Shown here piece by piece: positions 10,159 through 21,058 of a DNA stretch of 64,000 nucleotides (position 1 is its first letter; every line of letters starts with the position of its first letter). The notes under the pieces were generated by a model. The model was not told the DNA's origin. It ran no database searches and saw only the letters and a list, made by a program, of their open reading frames with translations. The translations under genes were made by a program, and so were the position numbers. Origin of the DNA: Bufo bufo (taxonomy: Eukaryota > Chordata > Amphibia > Anura > Bufonidae); the NCBI RefSeq assembly GCF_905171765.1, contig NC_053392.1:506088556-506152555 (forward strand), written 5' to 3'.

Positions 10159-11800
10159 GTCATCAGCAAAAAGACACACCTTACCATCGAGGCCTTCAGC
10201 AATTTTGCTGATAAAGATATTGAACAATATGGGTCCCAGAACAGATCCCTGAGGTACCCCACTGGTAACAAGACCATGGTCTGAATATACTCTATTGACT
10301 ACAACCCTCTGTTGTCTGTCCCTCAGCCACTGTCTAATCCATTTAACAATATGTGAGTCCAAGCACAAAGACTGTAATTTATTGATAAGCCTTCTATGTG
10401 GGACAGTATCAAAAGCCTTACTAAAGTCTAGTTAAGCGTTGTATACTGCACCTCCGCCATCTTTGATTTTAGTCACCCAATCAAAAAAATCAATAAGATT
10501 AGTTTGACATGATCTCCCTGAAGTAAACCCATGGTGTTTTTCATCTTTTAATCCATGGGATTTTAGATGTTCCACAATTCTCTCTTTAAGTATGTTTTCC
10601 ATTAATTTCCCCACTATTGATGTCAGGCTTACTGGCCTATAGTTGCTAGATTCCTCCCTACTACCTTTCTTGTGAATGGGCACAAAATTTGCTAATTTCC
10701 AATCTTTTAGGATGACTCCTGTTACCAGTGATTGGTTAAATAAATCTGTTAATGGTTTTGCTAGTTCACCGCTAAGCTCTTTTAATAGCTTTGGGTGTAT
10801 CCCATCAGGCCCCTGTGATTTATTTGTATTAATTTTAGACAGCTGACTTAGAACCTCTTCCTCTGTAAAGACACATGCATCAAAAGATTCATTAGTCTTC
10901 CTTCCTAACTGAGGTCCTTTTCCTTCATTTTCCTTTGTAAAAACTGAACAGAAGTATTCATTGAGGCCGTCAGCTAGTTCTTTATCTTCTTCCATATACC
11001 TTCCTTCTTTTATTTTTAATTTGGTGATTCCTTGTTTTAGTTTCCTTTTTTCATTTATGTATCTGAAGAATGTATTATCACCTTTTTTCACTGATTGAGC
11101 TAATTTCTCTTCTGCCTGTGCTTTAGAACCTCTTATAACTTGCTTGGCCTCTCTCTGCCTAATCTTATAAATTTTTATTTATTTTTTTATAATTACTAAA
11201 TGCTATCTTTTTGTTTTTAATGATTTTGGCCACTTCTGCTGAGTACCACAGTGGTCTATTCCTTTTTTTGCTTTTACTGACAAGCCTAATGCAATTATCT
11301 GTTGCCTTCAATAGTGCCACTTTTAAGAAGTCCCATTTCTCCTGGACTCCATTAAAACTGTTCGAATCTGATAGGGACTCGTATACCTCTAATCTAATTT
11401 TAGAAAAGTCAGTTTTTCTAAAATCTAAAACTTTTGTTTTTGTGTGGTGTGACTTAGTCACTGTACTTATAGTAAACCACACTGACTGGTGATCACTAGA
11501 TCGCAAGCTTTCACCTAGAATAATATCAGATACCAAATTCTCATTTGTGAATACTAAATCTAAAATGGCCTCCTTCCGGGGTGGCTGCTCCACTACTTAC
11601 TGTAGAGATAATCCCAGTAGGGAATTTAGAATATCTGTACTCCTGGCAGAACTAGCTATTTTGGTTTTCCAGTTTACATCAGGAAGATTAAAGTCTCCCA
11701 TAATGATAACTTCCCCTTTTAATCTCATTTTAGTTATTTCCTCAACTAGTAGATCATCTAATTCTTTGACTTGGCTAGGTGGTCTATATATCACACCTTC
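10159..11800 (-). pseudogene. LINE ORF2 remnant: endonuclease and reverse transcriptase
   Basis: Reading from 11800 down: an endonuclease fragment with IMGDFN (GDFN metal-binding motif) and then SSDHQSVW (SDH catalytic motif); then the reverse transcriptase with SQGPDGIHPKLLKEL, YRPVSLTSIVGK, SGRSCQTNLIDF, SGVPQGSVLGPILFN and CLFADD. The last motif is the palm active site, and hAT-1 is inserted exactly there; the protein resumes at 4917 with DDTKICN. The expected DFSKAFDTVPH segment is present around 10380-10440 but damaged by a frameshift. At least three stops or shifts separate the open pieces (11597-11794, 11165-11593, 10432-11091, 10156-10368). The N-terminal part of the endonuclease is deleted. 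Confidence 0.85.
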
Positions 11801-11821
11801 ACGAGTTACGTTATGATGATC

Positions 11822-11925
11822 GGCATTACGTAGAGCTGTCTACAGATCAGACAGCATCCAAACCTCCGAAGAGTGGAACCTGAAATAAAAGCACAACAAT
11901 TCCTGCACAGAACCAGGTCTGCCAT
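11822..11925 (-). pseudogene. LINE ORF1 N-terminus
   Basis: Starting at the ATG at 11923-11925, the translation begins MADLVLCRNCCAFISG and continues to CCLICRQL. This cysteine-rich start (C-x2-C ... C-C-x2-C) is typical of the zinc-finger-like N-terminus of L2/CR1-group ORF1 proteins, whose product binds RNA. After about 34 codons the reading frame runs into endonuclease sequence, so the rest of ORF1 and the start of ORF2 are deleted. The stretch 11926-12084 upstream is the probable 5' untranslated region. Confidence 0.55.
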
Positions 11926-12102
11926 TTTGAAGAGGGGAAAGATTTTAAACAAACAAATCTCACTTTTTTAGATTGTATCCACCTCCAGATTACCTCCTGA
12001 GTATCTCCTGAATATCTCAGATGCACTTAGTAATGCTGCACTTTGAGAATGCTGCAAGCTATAATTTGGCAAGCTAATACTATGTTGCTATATATATACA
12101 TA

Positions 12103-12474
12103 CTGGCGGCCGTTACAGCTCCTGGAATCTTCACGGACTGTGTCCGCTGATGTATCACCAGCACCATGTGTGATGGCGTCCCACATGGTTCTGTAGCAAG
12201 GCGTTCGGGTACTGGGCCACAAGTGCTTATCAAACCAGGTATGCTGTCTGACATCCTGGCACATCAGCATAGAACCATGTGGGACGCCCAGACTCGTGCG
12301 CAAACCACCGACTATACAGCAGCAACCAGTATACTTACTTCCTTCGGCTAGCGCTTGATGCCCAGTACCTGAACGCCTTACTACAGAACCACGTGGGACA
12401 CCATCACACACGGTGCCGGCGATACATCAGTCGACACAGTCCGTGAAAACTCCAGGAGAGGTAATGGCGGCCAG
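12103..12474. mobile_element. Palindromic MITE with about 120-bp inverted arms
   Basis: CTGGCGGCCGTTACAGCTCC at the left end is matched in inverted orientation by GAGGTAATGGCGGCCAG at the right end, and the match continues for about 120 bp on each side, with roughly one mismatch in ten. TA dinucleotides flank both ends (12101-12102, 12475-12476), suggesting a TA target-site duplication. The reading frames on both strands here are mirror images of each other and not genes. Confidence 0.75.
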
Positions 12475-12680
12475 TATTTCGGTGCATGGTGGGAGCACTA
12501 TTATGCAATTGTATTTCACATAGCCATATTTATTAGATTGCGCTATTTGAACTTCTGAGGAACTTTTGAATAACAAACACTCTATCAGATTGTCATTACC
12601 TGTTACATGAACTGGTATTGTGCAATATAATAGATTGGATCAAACTAATAGAAAGTACCATGGGACTACACAATTATTAC
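12475..12680 (+). repeat. Right arm of composite element, first part
   Basis: Reverse complement of about 1240-1500 in the left arm, with a short deletion just after GGTGCATGGTGGGA. It is cut at 12680 by hAT-2 and resumes at 36133. Confidence 0.8.
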
Positions 12681-12859
12681 TAGAGTTGAGCGAACTCGAA
12701 CTGTAAAGTTTGGGTTCATACCGAACTTTAGGATTTTTGGACCCCGTACCCAAACACTTCAGTAAAAGTTCGGGTTCGGTGTTCAGCTATTTTATGGTGC
12801 TTTTTGAAAGGCTGCAGAGCAGCCAATCAACAAGCATTTAATCTGTGCTCTTAGAAGCC

Positions 12860-12930
12860 ATCACAGCCATGCCCACTAATGGCATAGCTGTGATTGGCCA
12901 GTACAGCATGTGACCCAGCCTCTATATAAG
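12860..12930 (+). promoter_or_regulatory. hAT-2 subterminal palindrome and TATA box
   Basis: An inverted repeat (ATCACAGCCATGCC with GGCATAGCTGTGAT, one mismatch) is followed by TATATAAG at 12923-12930 and GGAGTCACGTAGC. hAT-1 has the same block at 5118-5210. It is the best candidate for the start of transposase transcription in this subfamily. Confidence 0.5.
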
Positions 12931-13239
12931 CTGGAGTCACGTAGCGCTGCACATCACTCTGCTGTTACTAGTGTAGGGAGAGGATGCTGCTGCTGTGAGA
13001 GAGAGAATAGGAAAGAATCTTTAATCAGAAGTGCTTGTTAACTCAGCGATCTACCTAGATTTAGTTTTGTGGGTGCAGTGTACAATCTTTTTACCCTGCC
13101 CTGAGCCCAGTGACACAGAAAAAGAACTTTTATCCATCTATTAGTTAGGTGGCGGCGGCGGCCATTTTATGTAAGCTCAGTGCACCAGCACAGAATATGT
13201 GCTTTTGTGACATTCAAATCCAAGCTTGAAATACTGCAA

Positions 13240-14111
13240 TAATAATCATTTTTGGCAATACTCTCAATCTTGGGCCTCTGACGCATTAGTCAGTGTGCAA
13301 TTTAAATTAGAAATACAGCTATAATTTTCTGGGTTTTAAATAACACCCTTTTTGGGCAAAATACTCAATTTTACAGCCCTTGCTGCATCTGTACGTGTGA
13401 AATTCAAGCGTTATATACTGCTGTAATATTCTGTTATTAAAAAAACACCCTTTTTGGGCAAAATACTTTATATTGCAGCCTTTGCTGCATCTGTGATTGT
13501 TAAAAACAAGTTTGAAATAATTCAATAATTTTCTGGGTTTTAAAAAACACCCTTTTTGGGCAAAATACGAAATTTTACAGCCCTTGCTGCATCTGTATGT
13601 TTGAAATTCAAGCGTTTTATACTGCTGTCACATTCTTTTATTTAAAAAAACACCCATTTTGGGGCAAAATACTTAATATTGCAGCCTTTGCTGCATCTGT
13701 GATTGTTAAAAACAAGCTTGAAAAACTTTTATAATTTTCTGGGTTTTAAAAAACACCAGATTTTGGCAATACCCTCCATCTTGGGCCTCTGCCGCATTAG
13801 TCAGTGTGCAATTTAGGCTAGAAATACAACTATAATTTTCTGGGCTTTAAAAAACACCCTTTTAGGGCAAAATACTCAATTTTACAGCCCTTGCTGCATC
13901 TGTAAATGTGAAATTCAAGCGGTATATACTGTTATCATATTCTGTTATTAAAAAAACACCCATTTTGGGGCAAAGTACTTAATATTGCAGCCTTTGCAGC
14001 ATCTGTGATTGTTAAAAAGAAGCTTGAAAGAATTCAATAATTTTCTGGGTTTTAAAAAACACCCATTTTTGGCAATATCTTGGGCCTCTGCTGCATTAGT
14101 CAGTGTGCAAT
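13240..14111 (+). repeat. hAT-2 5' satellite array, first part
   Basis: Tandem units of about 300-310 bp built of alternating sub-blocks: CATCTTGGGCCTCTG.CGCATTAGTCAG, then TTTTCTGGGTTTTAAA.AACACCC, then TTTTACAGCCCTTGCTGC and ATTGCAGCCTTTGCTGC. The array is interrupted by the L1 and resumes at 21045. Reading frames here (for example 13319-13525 minus) translate the repeat and are not genes. Confidence 0.85.
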
Positions 14112-14615
14112 ATTTTTTTTTATAATAAATCTTTATTATATTTTTCCAAATTTTACATAGATATTCAACAGTCATCTTATTCATACGTTACATGTAATCC
14201 CCATTCCCCCACCCCCAACATATTAGCTGCTCTCTCTCCCACCCCCCATGGGACCAACCTCCCCCCCCCCAGGCTCAGTTTTTATTTAACCATTTCTGCC
14301 ATATCCTGACAAATCTGAGTTTTTTATTAATCCCGACCAGATGGAATTGCTCTCTGACCAGCGACAACCTAGTGAAGTTCTCCCATTCTTTAACTGTAGG
14401 AACAGCATCCCCCCCCCCAATGTCCGACTATGCACTTCCTAGCTTGAAACAATAATTTAATTGCTAACTCTCCATGTTGGGGGGCCTGCACTCCATCCAT
14501 CACCCCTAAAATACATTCCTCGAAATGTCTAGGCACTATAAACTGATGGTATTCCTCTATTTTTTCAATAATCTTTACCCAGTAATCTTGAATTTTTACA
14601 CATGTCCATGATATA

Positions 14616-15554
14616 CAGTACAGACCAAAAATTTGGACACACCTTCTCATTCAAAGAGTTTTCTTTATTTTCATGACTATGAAGGCATCAAAACTATGAA
14701 TTAACACATGTGGAATTATATACATAACAAACAAGTTTGAAACAACTGAAAATATGTCATATTCTAGGTTCTTCAAAGTAGCCACCTTTTGCTTTGATTA
14801 CTGCTTTGCACACTCTTGGCATTCCCTTGATGAGCTTCAAGAGGTAGTCCCCTGAAATGGTCTTCCAACAGTCTTGAAGGAGTTCCCAGAGATGCCTAGC
14901 ACTTGTTGGCCCTTTTGCCTTCACTCTGCGGTCCAGCTCACCCCAAACCATCTCGATTGGGTTCAGGTCCGGTGACTGTGGAGGCCAGGTCATCTGGCGC
15001 AGCACCCCATCACTCTCCTTCATGGTCAAATAGCCCTTACTTTCAAAGTTTTCCCATTTTTTCGGCTGACTGACTGACCTTCATTTCTTAAAGTAATGAT
15101 GGCCACTCGTTTTTCTTTACTTAGCTGCTTTTTTCTTGCCATAATACAAATTCTAACAGTCTATTCAGTAGGACTATCAGCTGTGTATTCACCTGACTTC
15201 TCCTCAACGCAACTGATAGTCCCAACCCCATTTATAAGGCAAGAAATCTCACTTATTAAACCTGACAGGGCACACCTGTGAAGTGAAAACCATTTCAGGG
15301 GACTACCTCTTGAAGCTCATCAAGAGAATGCCAAGAGTGTGCAAAGCAGTAATCAAAGCAAAAGGTGGCTACTTTGAAGAACCTAGAATATGACATATTT
15401 TCAGTTGTTTCACATTTGTTTGTTATGTATATAATTCCACATGTGTTAATTCATAGTTTTGATGCCTTCAGTGTTAATCTACAATTTTCATAGTCATGAA
15501 AATAAAGAAAACTCTTTGAATGAGAAGGTGTGTCCAAACTTTTGGTCTGTACTG
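14616..15554 (-). mobile_element. Tc1-a, internally deleted Tc1 element with long inverted arms
   Basis: Ends are CAGTACAGACCAAAA and its inverted copy at the right, each next to TA (14614-14615, 15555-15556), the Tc1/mariner target. The inverted arms are about 240-260 bp long (14616-14870 against 15285-15554) and include the 3' end of the transposase reading frame, which is therefore present in both orientations. The middle is short and non-functional. It sits in ORF2 of the L1, so it is younger than the L1 insertion. Confidence 0.93.
14757..15029 (-). pseudogene. Tc1-a transposase C-terminal remnant
   Basis: Ninety codons are open. The start region reads WPPQSPDLNPIEMVWGELD, the conserved block that carries the last acidic residue of the DDE catalytic triad in Tc1 transposases. 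It ends with KGGYFEEPRI. The N-terminal DNA-binding domain and the first two catalytic aspartates are missing, so it cannot catalyse transposition. Confidence 0.88.
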
Positions 15555-18500
15555 TATGTATATCGTCCACTCCATCTCTCCACATTTTTGACAACTAAAC
15601 ACTTTAGTCCTATAGCACTTCATTAACTTCTTGGGAGAGTAGTAAAGACGATACAATATATTAAATTGGGTTATTCTATAAGAAAAATTCCTTGAGACCC
15701 TATACTTCGCCTGTATAGCCGACTCCCAGAAGTCTTCCCGTACAGGGTTCAAGGCTCCCTGCTATTTATGCATCAAATTATCAACTGCTCTTCTGTTATT
15801 TTTTCGGTGTGACAGACATTGGTATATTCTTGAGACCAGTTTCTTACCAGATGTTAGCTTAGTTATATTATCCAGAGGCTGCGGAAAAATAGTTATTTGT
15901 GTACCTTTCCCTATCATCTTATACAGTCCATGTTTTAGTTGTAAGTATTAAAACCTCAACTCTGTATTTTTCAATTGGTATTTCCTTTTTAACTCTTCGT
16001 AGGAAATGATGTCCCCCTCTTTCCATACCTGGCCCAATGTATATATTCCATGATTCCACCAGATCCTCTGTTCAATTGACTTTAGTTCTGTGAGGCTAGT
16101 ATTGTCCCATAGTATGGTATCAACATGAAATCCAGTTTGGGACCATAGTTCTTTTGCCGTCTTCCAATTTTTAGCCATCAACACTACTAAAGATGTATAT
16201 TTACATCCCTGTTGGGACAGAATACCTGTCTCCATAATTTGAAAAATGTGAAATTTTTTGTTTCTTTTATTTATCCCTGCTATTATATTCTTATAACTTT
16301 GCGTGTTACTCCATGTTATCATGTTTTTTATAGTCCCTGAATTAAAATAGAGTTCCAAGTCTGGCACAGATAGTCCACCCTCCTTCTCATGGGTGCACAA
16401 TATCTGCGCCTTTATCCTCGGCTTTTTCCCTCACCATATAAAGTCCATTAGTAAACTAGCTATTATTTTAAAATATCTTTTAGGGATTATCACTGGTGTA
16501 TTCCACAGAATATAATTCAGGACAGGTAATAAACACATCTTTACCAGTGAAATACGTCCTGCCATAGACAAGTACAGTCTTTTCCATACCTCTATTTTCT
16601 TCCTAAATTCCTGAATTTTCGGAATCACAATCTGAATTCCCAAATATTTGACAGGTTCATTAATCTTCTTAATTTCCAGCAGTCCCGGACTAAAGTTGTT
16701 CAGAGGATCAATCGGGATACAAGCTGATTTAGACCATTTTATACTAAGTCCAGCATATTTGCCGTATTGTTCAAATACTTGAAAAATCCTGGTAAGTGAT
16801 CCGTGTGAACCCACAAATAGCATAATATCATCCGCATATAAAGCAATTTTTTCCTCATAAGTACCGTATCTAAACCCCACGATTCGCGGGTCTTGCCTGA
16901 TCATATCCGCCAGTGGCTCAATAGCTATAGCAAATAGCAGAGGGGAAAGGGGACATCCCTGTCTAACTCCTCTGCCAATTGGTATGCTACCCGAATGTTC
17001 TCCATTTACTGTCACCCTCGCGGAAATTTCAGTATACAATAGCTTTACCCATGTAACAAAATGGTCCCCAAATCCCATCTTCTTCATTGTATTAAACAAA
17101 AAGGGCCATTCTATCGTGTCAAAAGCCTTTGAGGCGTCTATAGTTACAATCAGCCGTTCTCCACAATTTGTAGGTTCAAACTGGGTATTCACAAAATATC
17201 TCATAATATTCTCTGTAGTAGTTTTCCCTGACATGAACCCCGATTGATCCTCATGAACAAGCACCGAAATCACACTCCTAAGTCTAGTTGCCAGAATTTT
17301 GGCCAAGATTTTGTTATCAGTGGTAATCAATGATATAGGACGGTATGAGTCCATTAAGGCTGGATCCTTGCCCGGCTTCAAAATAAGTGTAATTAAGGCT
17401 TTTCGCAGGGAGTCTGGCAATTTCCGTATCTTTTTCGAGGTCTCCCACATCCTAAGCAATTTCGGAATCAGTATTTCTTTATATTGGGCATACACCTCAA
17501 ACGGAATTCCATCCATTCCTGGGGCCTTGTTCTTTGTTATCCGATTTAACATATCCTTCACTTCTAGAGGGGTTGAAGGATCTTCCAAGGACTTACATTG
17601 ATCTATTGTTAACTTCGAAATGGTGATTTCATCCAGAAACTGTTGTATTTGCTCTGAATTTTTATTTATCTTAGTACTGTCTATGTCGGCAAAGTATTTT
17701 TGGAGTAATTCTATTTTAGCTGTTTGTTCTATATTTTTATGTCCCAATTCATCCACTAAACAGTGGATATACTTATTATTATTTATTTGGGTCGCTACCA
17801 AGGCCGCAAATTTTTCCGCGGGTATGTGTGCATATATATAATTATCCCTTACATAATTTTCTTATTGCTGTTCTGCCAATAACAGCAGTTCATCCTTTAG
17901 TTCAGAGGCTTTTTCTACTCAAACGGTATAATATGCTCTGTAGGGTTTCCAATGTAATTTTTTTCATTTTTTTCTGTCTCATTTTCCAATTTTATTATTT
18001 TGTCTCTTATTCCTTTCTTATATATTGCTGTATATTTTGTAATAATCCCTCTGATAAAAACCTTGGCAGTCTCCCATATCATGTTGACTGTCGATGATCC
18101 TTCGTTCATCTCAAAGAACTCTATTATCTCTCCCAAGATCTTACTGTGTATATCCATCATGTTTATCCATCCTATATTTATGTTGATCCCTCTTTTTTTT
18201 ATTGTTTGTGTTTTAATTTTTATATTAATTGGGTTGTGATCCGAAATTCCCCATCGCCCATATGTCACCCCTTCAATTTCTAGTGAACCTTTCTCATTTG
18301 TGAAAGCTAAATCAATCCATGATAAACTTCTGTGGGTCTTTGAAAAACATGAGTATTTCCGTAAATCTGGGTGCATAACCCTCCAAATATCAATCCATCC
18401 CATCTCTTTAGTGACATTCTTTAATTTAGATCCCATACAGGGCCCTTGAATATTCCCTATTCTACATCTGTCTAATCTTACATTTATTACATTGTTAAAA

Positions 18501-18678
18501 TCCCCCACCACTAACAGTGATTTATCCCCTGCATTAAGTGCAATCTCATAAATTTTTGATAGGACGTCAATTTTAAAAGGTGCCGGTATATAAACACTTG
18601 CTATTAGCCAAGCCCTTCCTTCTAATATACCAAAAAAACAACAACACAGCAACCAACAGACATTAGCCCCAACCTCCC

Positions 18679-19170
18679 CTAACCACCCCGAATGAGCCAG
18701 GAAAACCTAGAACCTGGTTCTCTAACTTTGCATTCCCCCTCTTGGCGCCTGCCCAGCCCCATTCCCACTAAACTCTTGATATTATCTCTAACCCATTCCC
18801 CAACCGCTTCTGGTATATCAAAAAAACAAGTTTTGTTTTCCCATTCTAGCCTCAGCTTAGCCGGGAACAACATCGCGTATTTTACATTCTTGGATCGCAG
18901 TATTTTTTTCACTTCAGCGAAACGGCTTCTTTCATTGGCCGTTTCTTTTGCAAAGTCGGATAACACCATTATTGTTGTATCTAAATATTCCAACCTCCCC
19001 CGCATCCTTGCCCTGTGCAATATCTCCTCTTTATCTCTGACCGATAGAAGATTTATCATTATTGCTCTCGGTCTTGTTCCTGGGGGAGGTATCTTTGCAG
19101 ATATTCTATATGCCCTTTCCACAAAGTTTTTATAATCAGAAATGTCTTGGCCCAGTTGTTCAGTTGAATC
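18679..19170 (-). pseudogene. L1 ORF1 C-terminal half
   Basis: The translation from about QDISDYKNFVERAYRI to the stop at 18679 matches the C-terminal part of an L1 ORF1 protein (RNA-binding and nucleic-acid chaperone). Landmarks are PPPGTRPRAIMINLL, DKEEILHRARMRG, VLSDFAKET and FPAKLRLEW. The open frame extends upstream to 19311, but that stretch translates the inverted 5' untranslated region and is not ORF1. The missing N-terminal half lies on the opposite strand at 20561-21044. Confidence 0.82.
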
Positions 19171-19179
19171 AGTTGAGAG

Positions 19180-20560
19180 GGAGGAGCATGCGTGCGGACG
19201 CACGCAGGTGACGTGCGCACCCCTCTTTCGGCGTCTGAATTCCCAGCCCAATGTGAGCTCGCTCTGACCCAGGGGACTGATGGATTGAAGCCGCCCTGAG
19301 CACCGCTTCAATGCTGCTGCGATGCCGCTCCAGCTAACGCCTTGAGATCATCTCGGTTGATCTATATAAAGCCCGATATGAACATCGACTGCCGTGCTGT
19401 TTTGAAGCCTACCTCAACTGTCCTGCTACTCTGGTTTTGGGTATCGTACAGCAAGCTCCCTTGAAACACCACCTGCTGATATTGCCTGGTGCTAATCTTG
19501 TTATCTTGCTGTCCGCCGTTCGCTCCTCCTTTTCACACGCAGGACAAGCGCTCGTCTCTGGAGTTTGAGAGTGGAGCGGAGAAGCAGGAAGGATCTGGAG
19601 GAGACAGTAGCCGACCCGGACTGATGGGCATGTGCGTCCTCTCTTTCCCCCTTTACGCTGTGACAGTATGGTGAGAAAAATGAGGTGGATCATGATAGCA
19701 AGTCCAAAAATATATATGCGGGGCTTGAGTGGTCCCCCTCCCCTCCATACACAGCAGGCACGCAGATTCTACACTGGCAGAGGAGGAGTTTTGCAAATGA
19801 ATACGGGATCCAGGCTATAAGCACCTAAATGGCTGGTGGCAGGCGGTGGGGGGAGAAATTACAATTTAGCGGGTTCAAGAGGATGGAGGGCTGAATAGAA
19901 CTGCTACAAATATCCTGGATGGCATGTATTTAGAATAACTGGAATAGTTGGCGATATATTAAGGGAGAGTCGCCTAATTTTTCCTCTGGGCCTCTCTTTA
20001 AAGACACTGGGCAAGACTGCTAATTACGGCAGGTGAGAGCTGCTACTGAAGAGTAACGGTTCAAAGGGAAATACTGGCAAACAATGAACTAACATGAACA
20101 AATACGAAATAACTGTATAATCTAATCAACTGGGGTTCGTCACGACCTATGGCCTTGTATTTGCCTGGAATAGAAGGACAAACAAACCGCAACTATATAA
20201 TTTTATAAATGTTATTAACATACTAACATAAAAAGGACTGCTAATTGACAGTGACCACTGGAAAACGGACTTGTCTGTCATACGTGCATATTTATGTTGG
20301 ATTGAAATATTGAAACCATCGGGGGTTATATATGTACCTTCCCCCTTTTTCTGAGTTCATATATATATTCTGGGCCTGTGGGTAGAGGAAGGTAGGCCAG
20401 TTAGGGGGTGGTTAGGAGATGGCGACAGGCTACAGGGAAAAAGACAAAGGGACAATTGGAGCTGAATACCTCGATCTCCCCAATGCCTAAAAGAATTGAG
20501 AGATCCAGGCAGCTCCTCTTGACTAATATGCGTTGACAGACTAGCCCCACAAAGAAAAAG
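19180..20560 (+). other. Inverted L1 5' untranslated region
   Basis: About 1.4 kb without a convincing gene lies upstream of the plus-strand ORF1 start. It begins GC-rich with several CpG sites (19180-19340) and has a TATATAAAG sequence at about 19362, so it may include the L1 internal promoter. Short reading frames on both strands here lack recognisable motifs. The exact inversion junction is between about 19160 and 19190. Confidence 0.6.
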
Positions 20561-21044
20561 ATGGAAGAGGGGCCCCGGGATCAAGAGGGAGCGGCTCCCC
20601 GGAAGGAAAACCCTGGTTCGATGCTACCTGAGGAGGGTTCCCAGTCGGGGGAGAGAGGAAAAAAACAGTCAAATGAGGCGGGGAAAAATGCCTTAGAGCA
20701 GGCCCCATGCCTGCAGGATATATTCCAAGAAATGAAAAAATGTAATCTGGCGATACAGGACCCCTCTCTCCAGACTGGGAACATCAGGGAGTCGGTGGAA
20801 CTTCTGAGGGAGGACTTAAAAAAATATAAGGATAGGCTGACGGAAGTGGAAAATAGGACATCGGGGGTGGAAGACTCAATGCAGAGGGTAGTTAAAGAAA
20901 ATAAAGCTTTAATGGCAGAAAACAAGGAACTAAAAAACAAAATACTGTATTTAGATAACAGTTATAGGAGGGCTAATCTGAGATGCCTTGGATTCCCAGA
21001 AGGAGCGGAAGGGCAAGACCCCTGCGCATTTATACAAACATGGC
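20561..21044 (+). pseudogene. L1 ORF1 N-terminal half, inverted
   Basis: From the ATG at 20561 the product has a charged N-terminus, then a heptad-rich coiled-coil region (LREDLKKYKDRLTEVENR to ELKNKILYLDN, residues about 88-145), then the start of the RNA-binding domain with RRANLRCLGFPEG. The coiled coil is the trimerisation region in L1 ORF1 proteins. The coding sequence stops at the target-site duplication at 21045, and the downstream frame to 21112 is satellite sequence. The continuation of the protein is on the minus strand at about 19170-18679. Confidence 0.85.
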
Positions 21045-21058
21045 AGTCAGTGTGCAAT

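Larger units (their letters stand above)
1508..12084 (-). mobile_element. L2/CR1-like LINE, split by two DNA transposons
   Basis: Three colinear minus-strand segments form one LINE: 10159-12084 (5' untranslated region, start of ORF1, endonuclease, most of the reverse transcriptase), 4456-4925 (rest of the reverse transcriptase and C-terminus) and 1508-1741 (3' untranslated region, ending in a short ATAGAAACATAG repeat). The gaps are exactly hAT-1 and a piggyBac-like element, each with its own target-site duplication. A large internal deletion near 11820 fuses the first 34 codons of ORF1 to the middle of the endonuclease. The LINE is therefore a defective copy that was already in place when both DNA transposons landed. 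Confidence 0.8.
14390..18652 (-). pseudogene. L1 ORF2: endonuclease and reverse transcriptase
   Basis: ORF2 supplies the endonuclease and reverse transcriptase for target-primed insertion. The endonuclease part (18652-17915) starts inside the domain and has VVGDFNN, SWIDLAF and SDHNP. The reverse transcriptase (17801-16431, 456 codons open) has KAPGMDGIP, SYRPISLI, DQSGFMSGK, DASKAFDTIEW, RQGCPLSPLLFAIAIEPLA and ALYADDIMLF with the catalytic Asp pair. The C-terminal region continues with GGLSVPDLELYFN (16400-15948), then 15752-15560, and after the Tc1 from 14613 to 14390. The endonuclease and reverse transcriptase are in different frames, and several stops break the C-terminal part. The motifs are of the L1/Tx1 type and unlike the CR1-type LINEs in this window. 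The first 100 or so endonuclease residues are missing because of a deletion next to ORF1. Confidence 0.88.
14112..21044 (-). mobile_element. L1-clade LINE with 5' inversion
   Basis: The 14-bp duplication AGTCAGTGTGCAAT at 14098-14111 and 21045-21058 flanks the insertion, and the satellite array of hAT-2 is continuous across it. A T-rich run at 14113-14123 is the tail on the plus strand. From 14112 to about 19170 the element reads on the minus strand (3' untranslated region, ORF2, C-terminal ORF1). From about 19180 to 21044 it reads on the plus strand (5' untranslated region and N-terminal ORF1). That is the arrangement left by twin priming. A 939-bp Tc1 interrupts ORF2. Confidence 0.88.
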
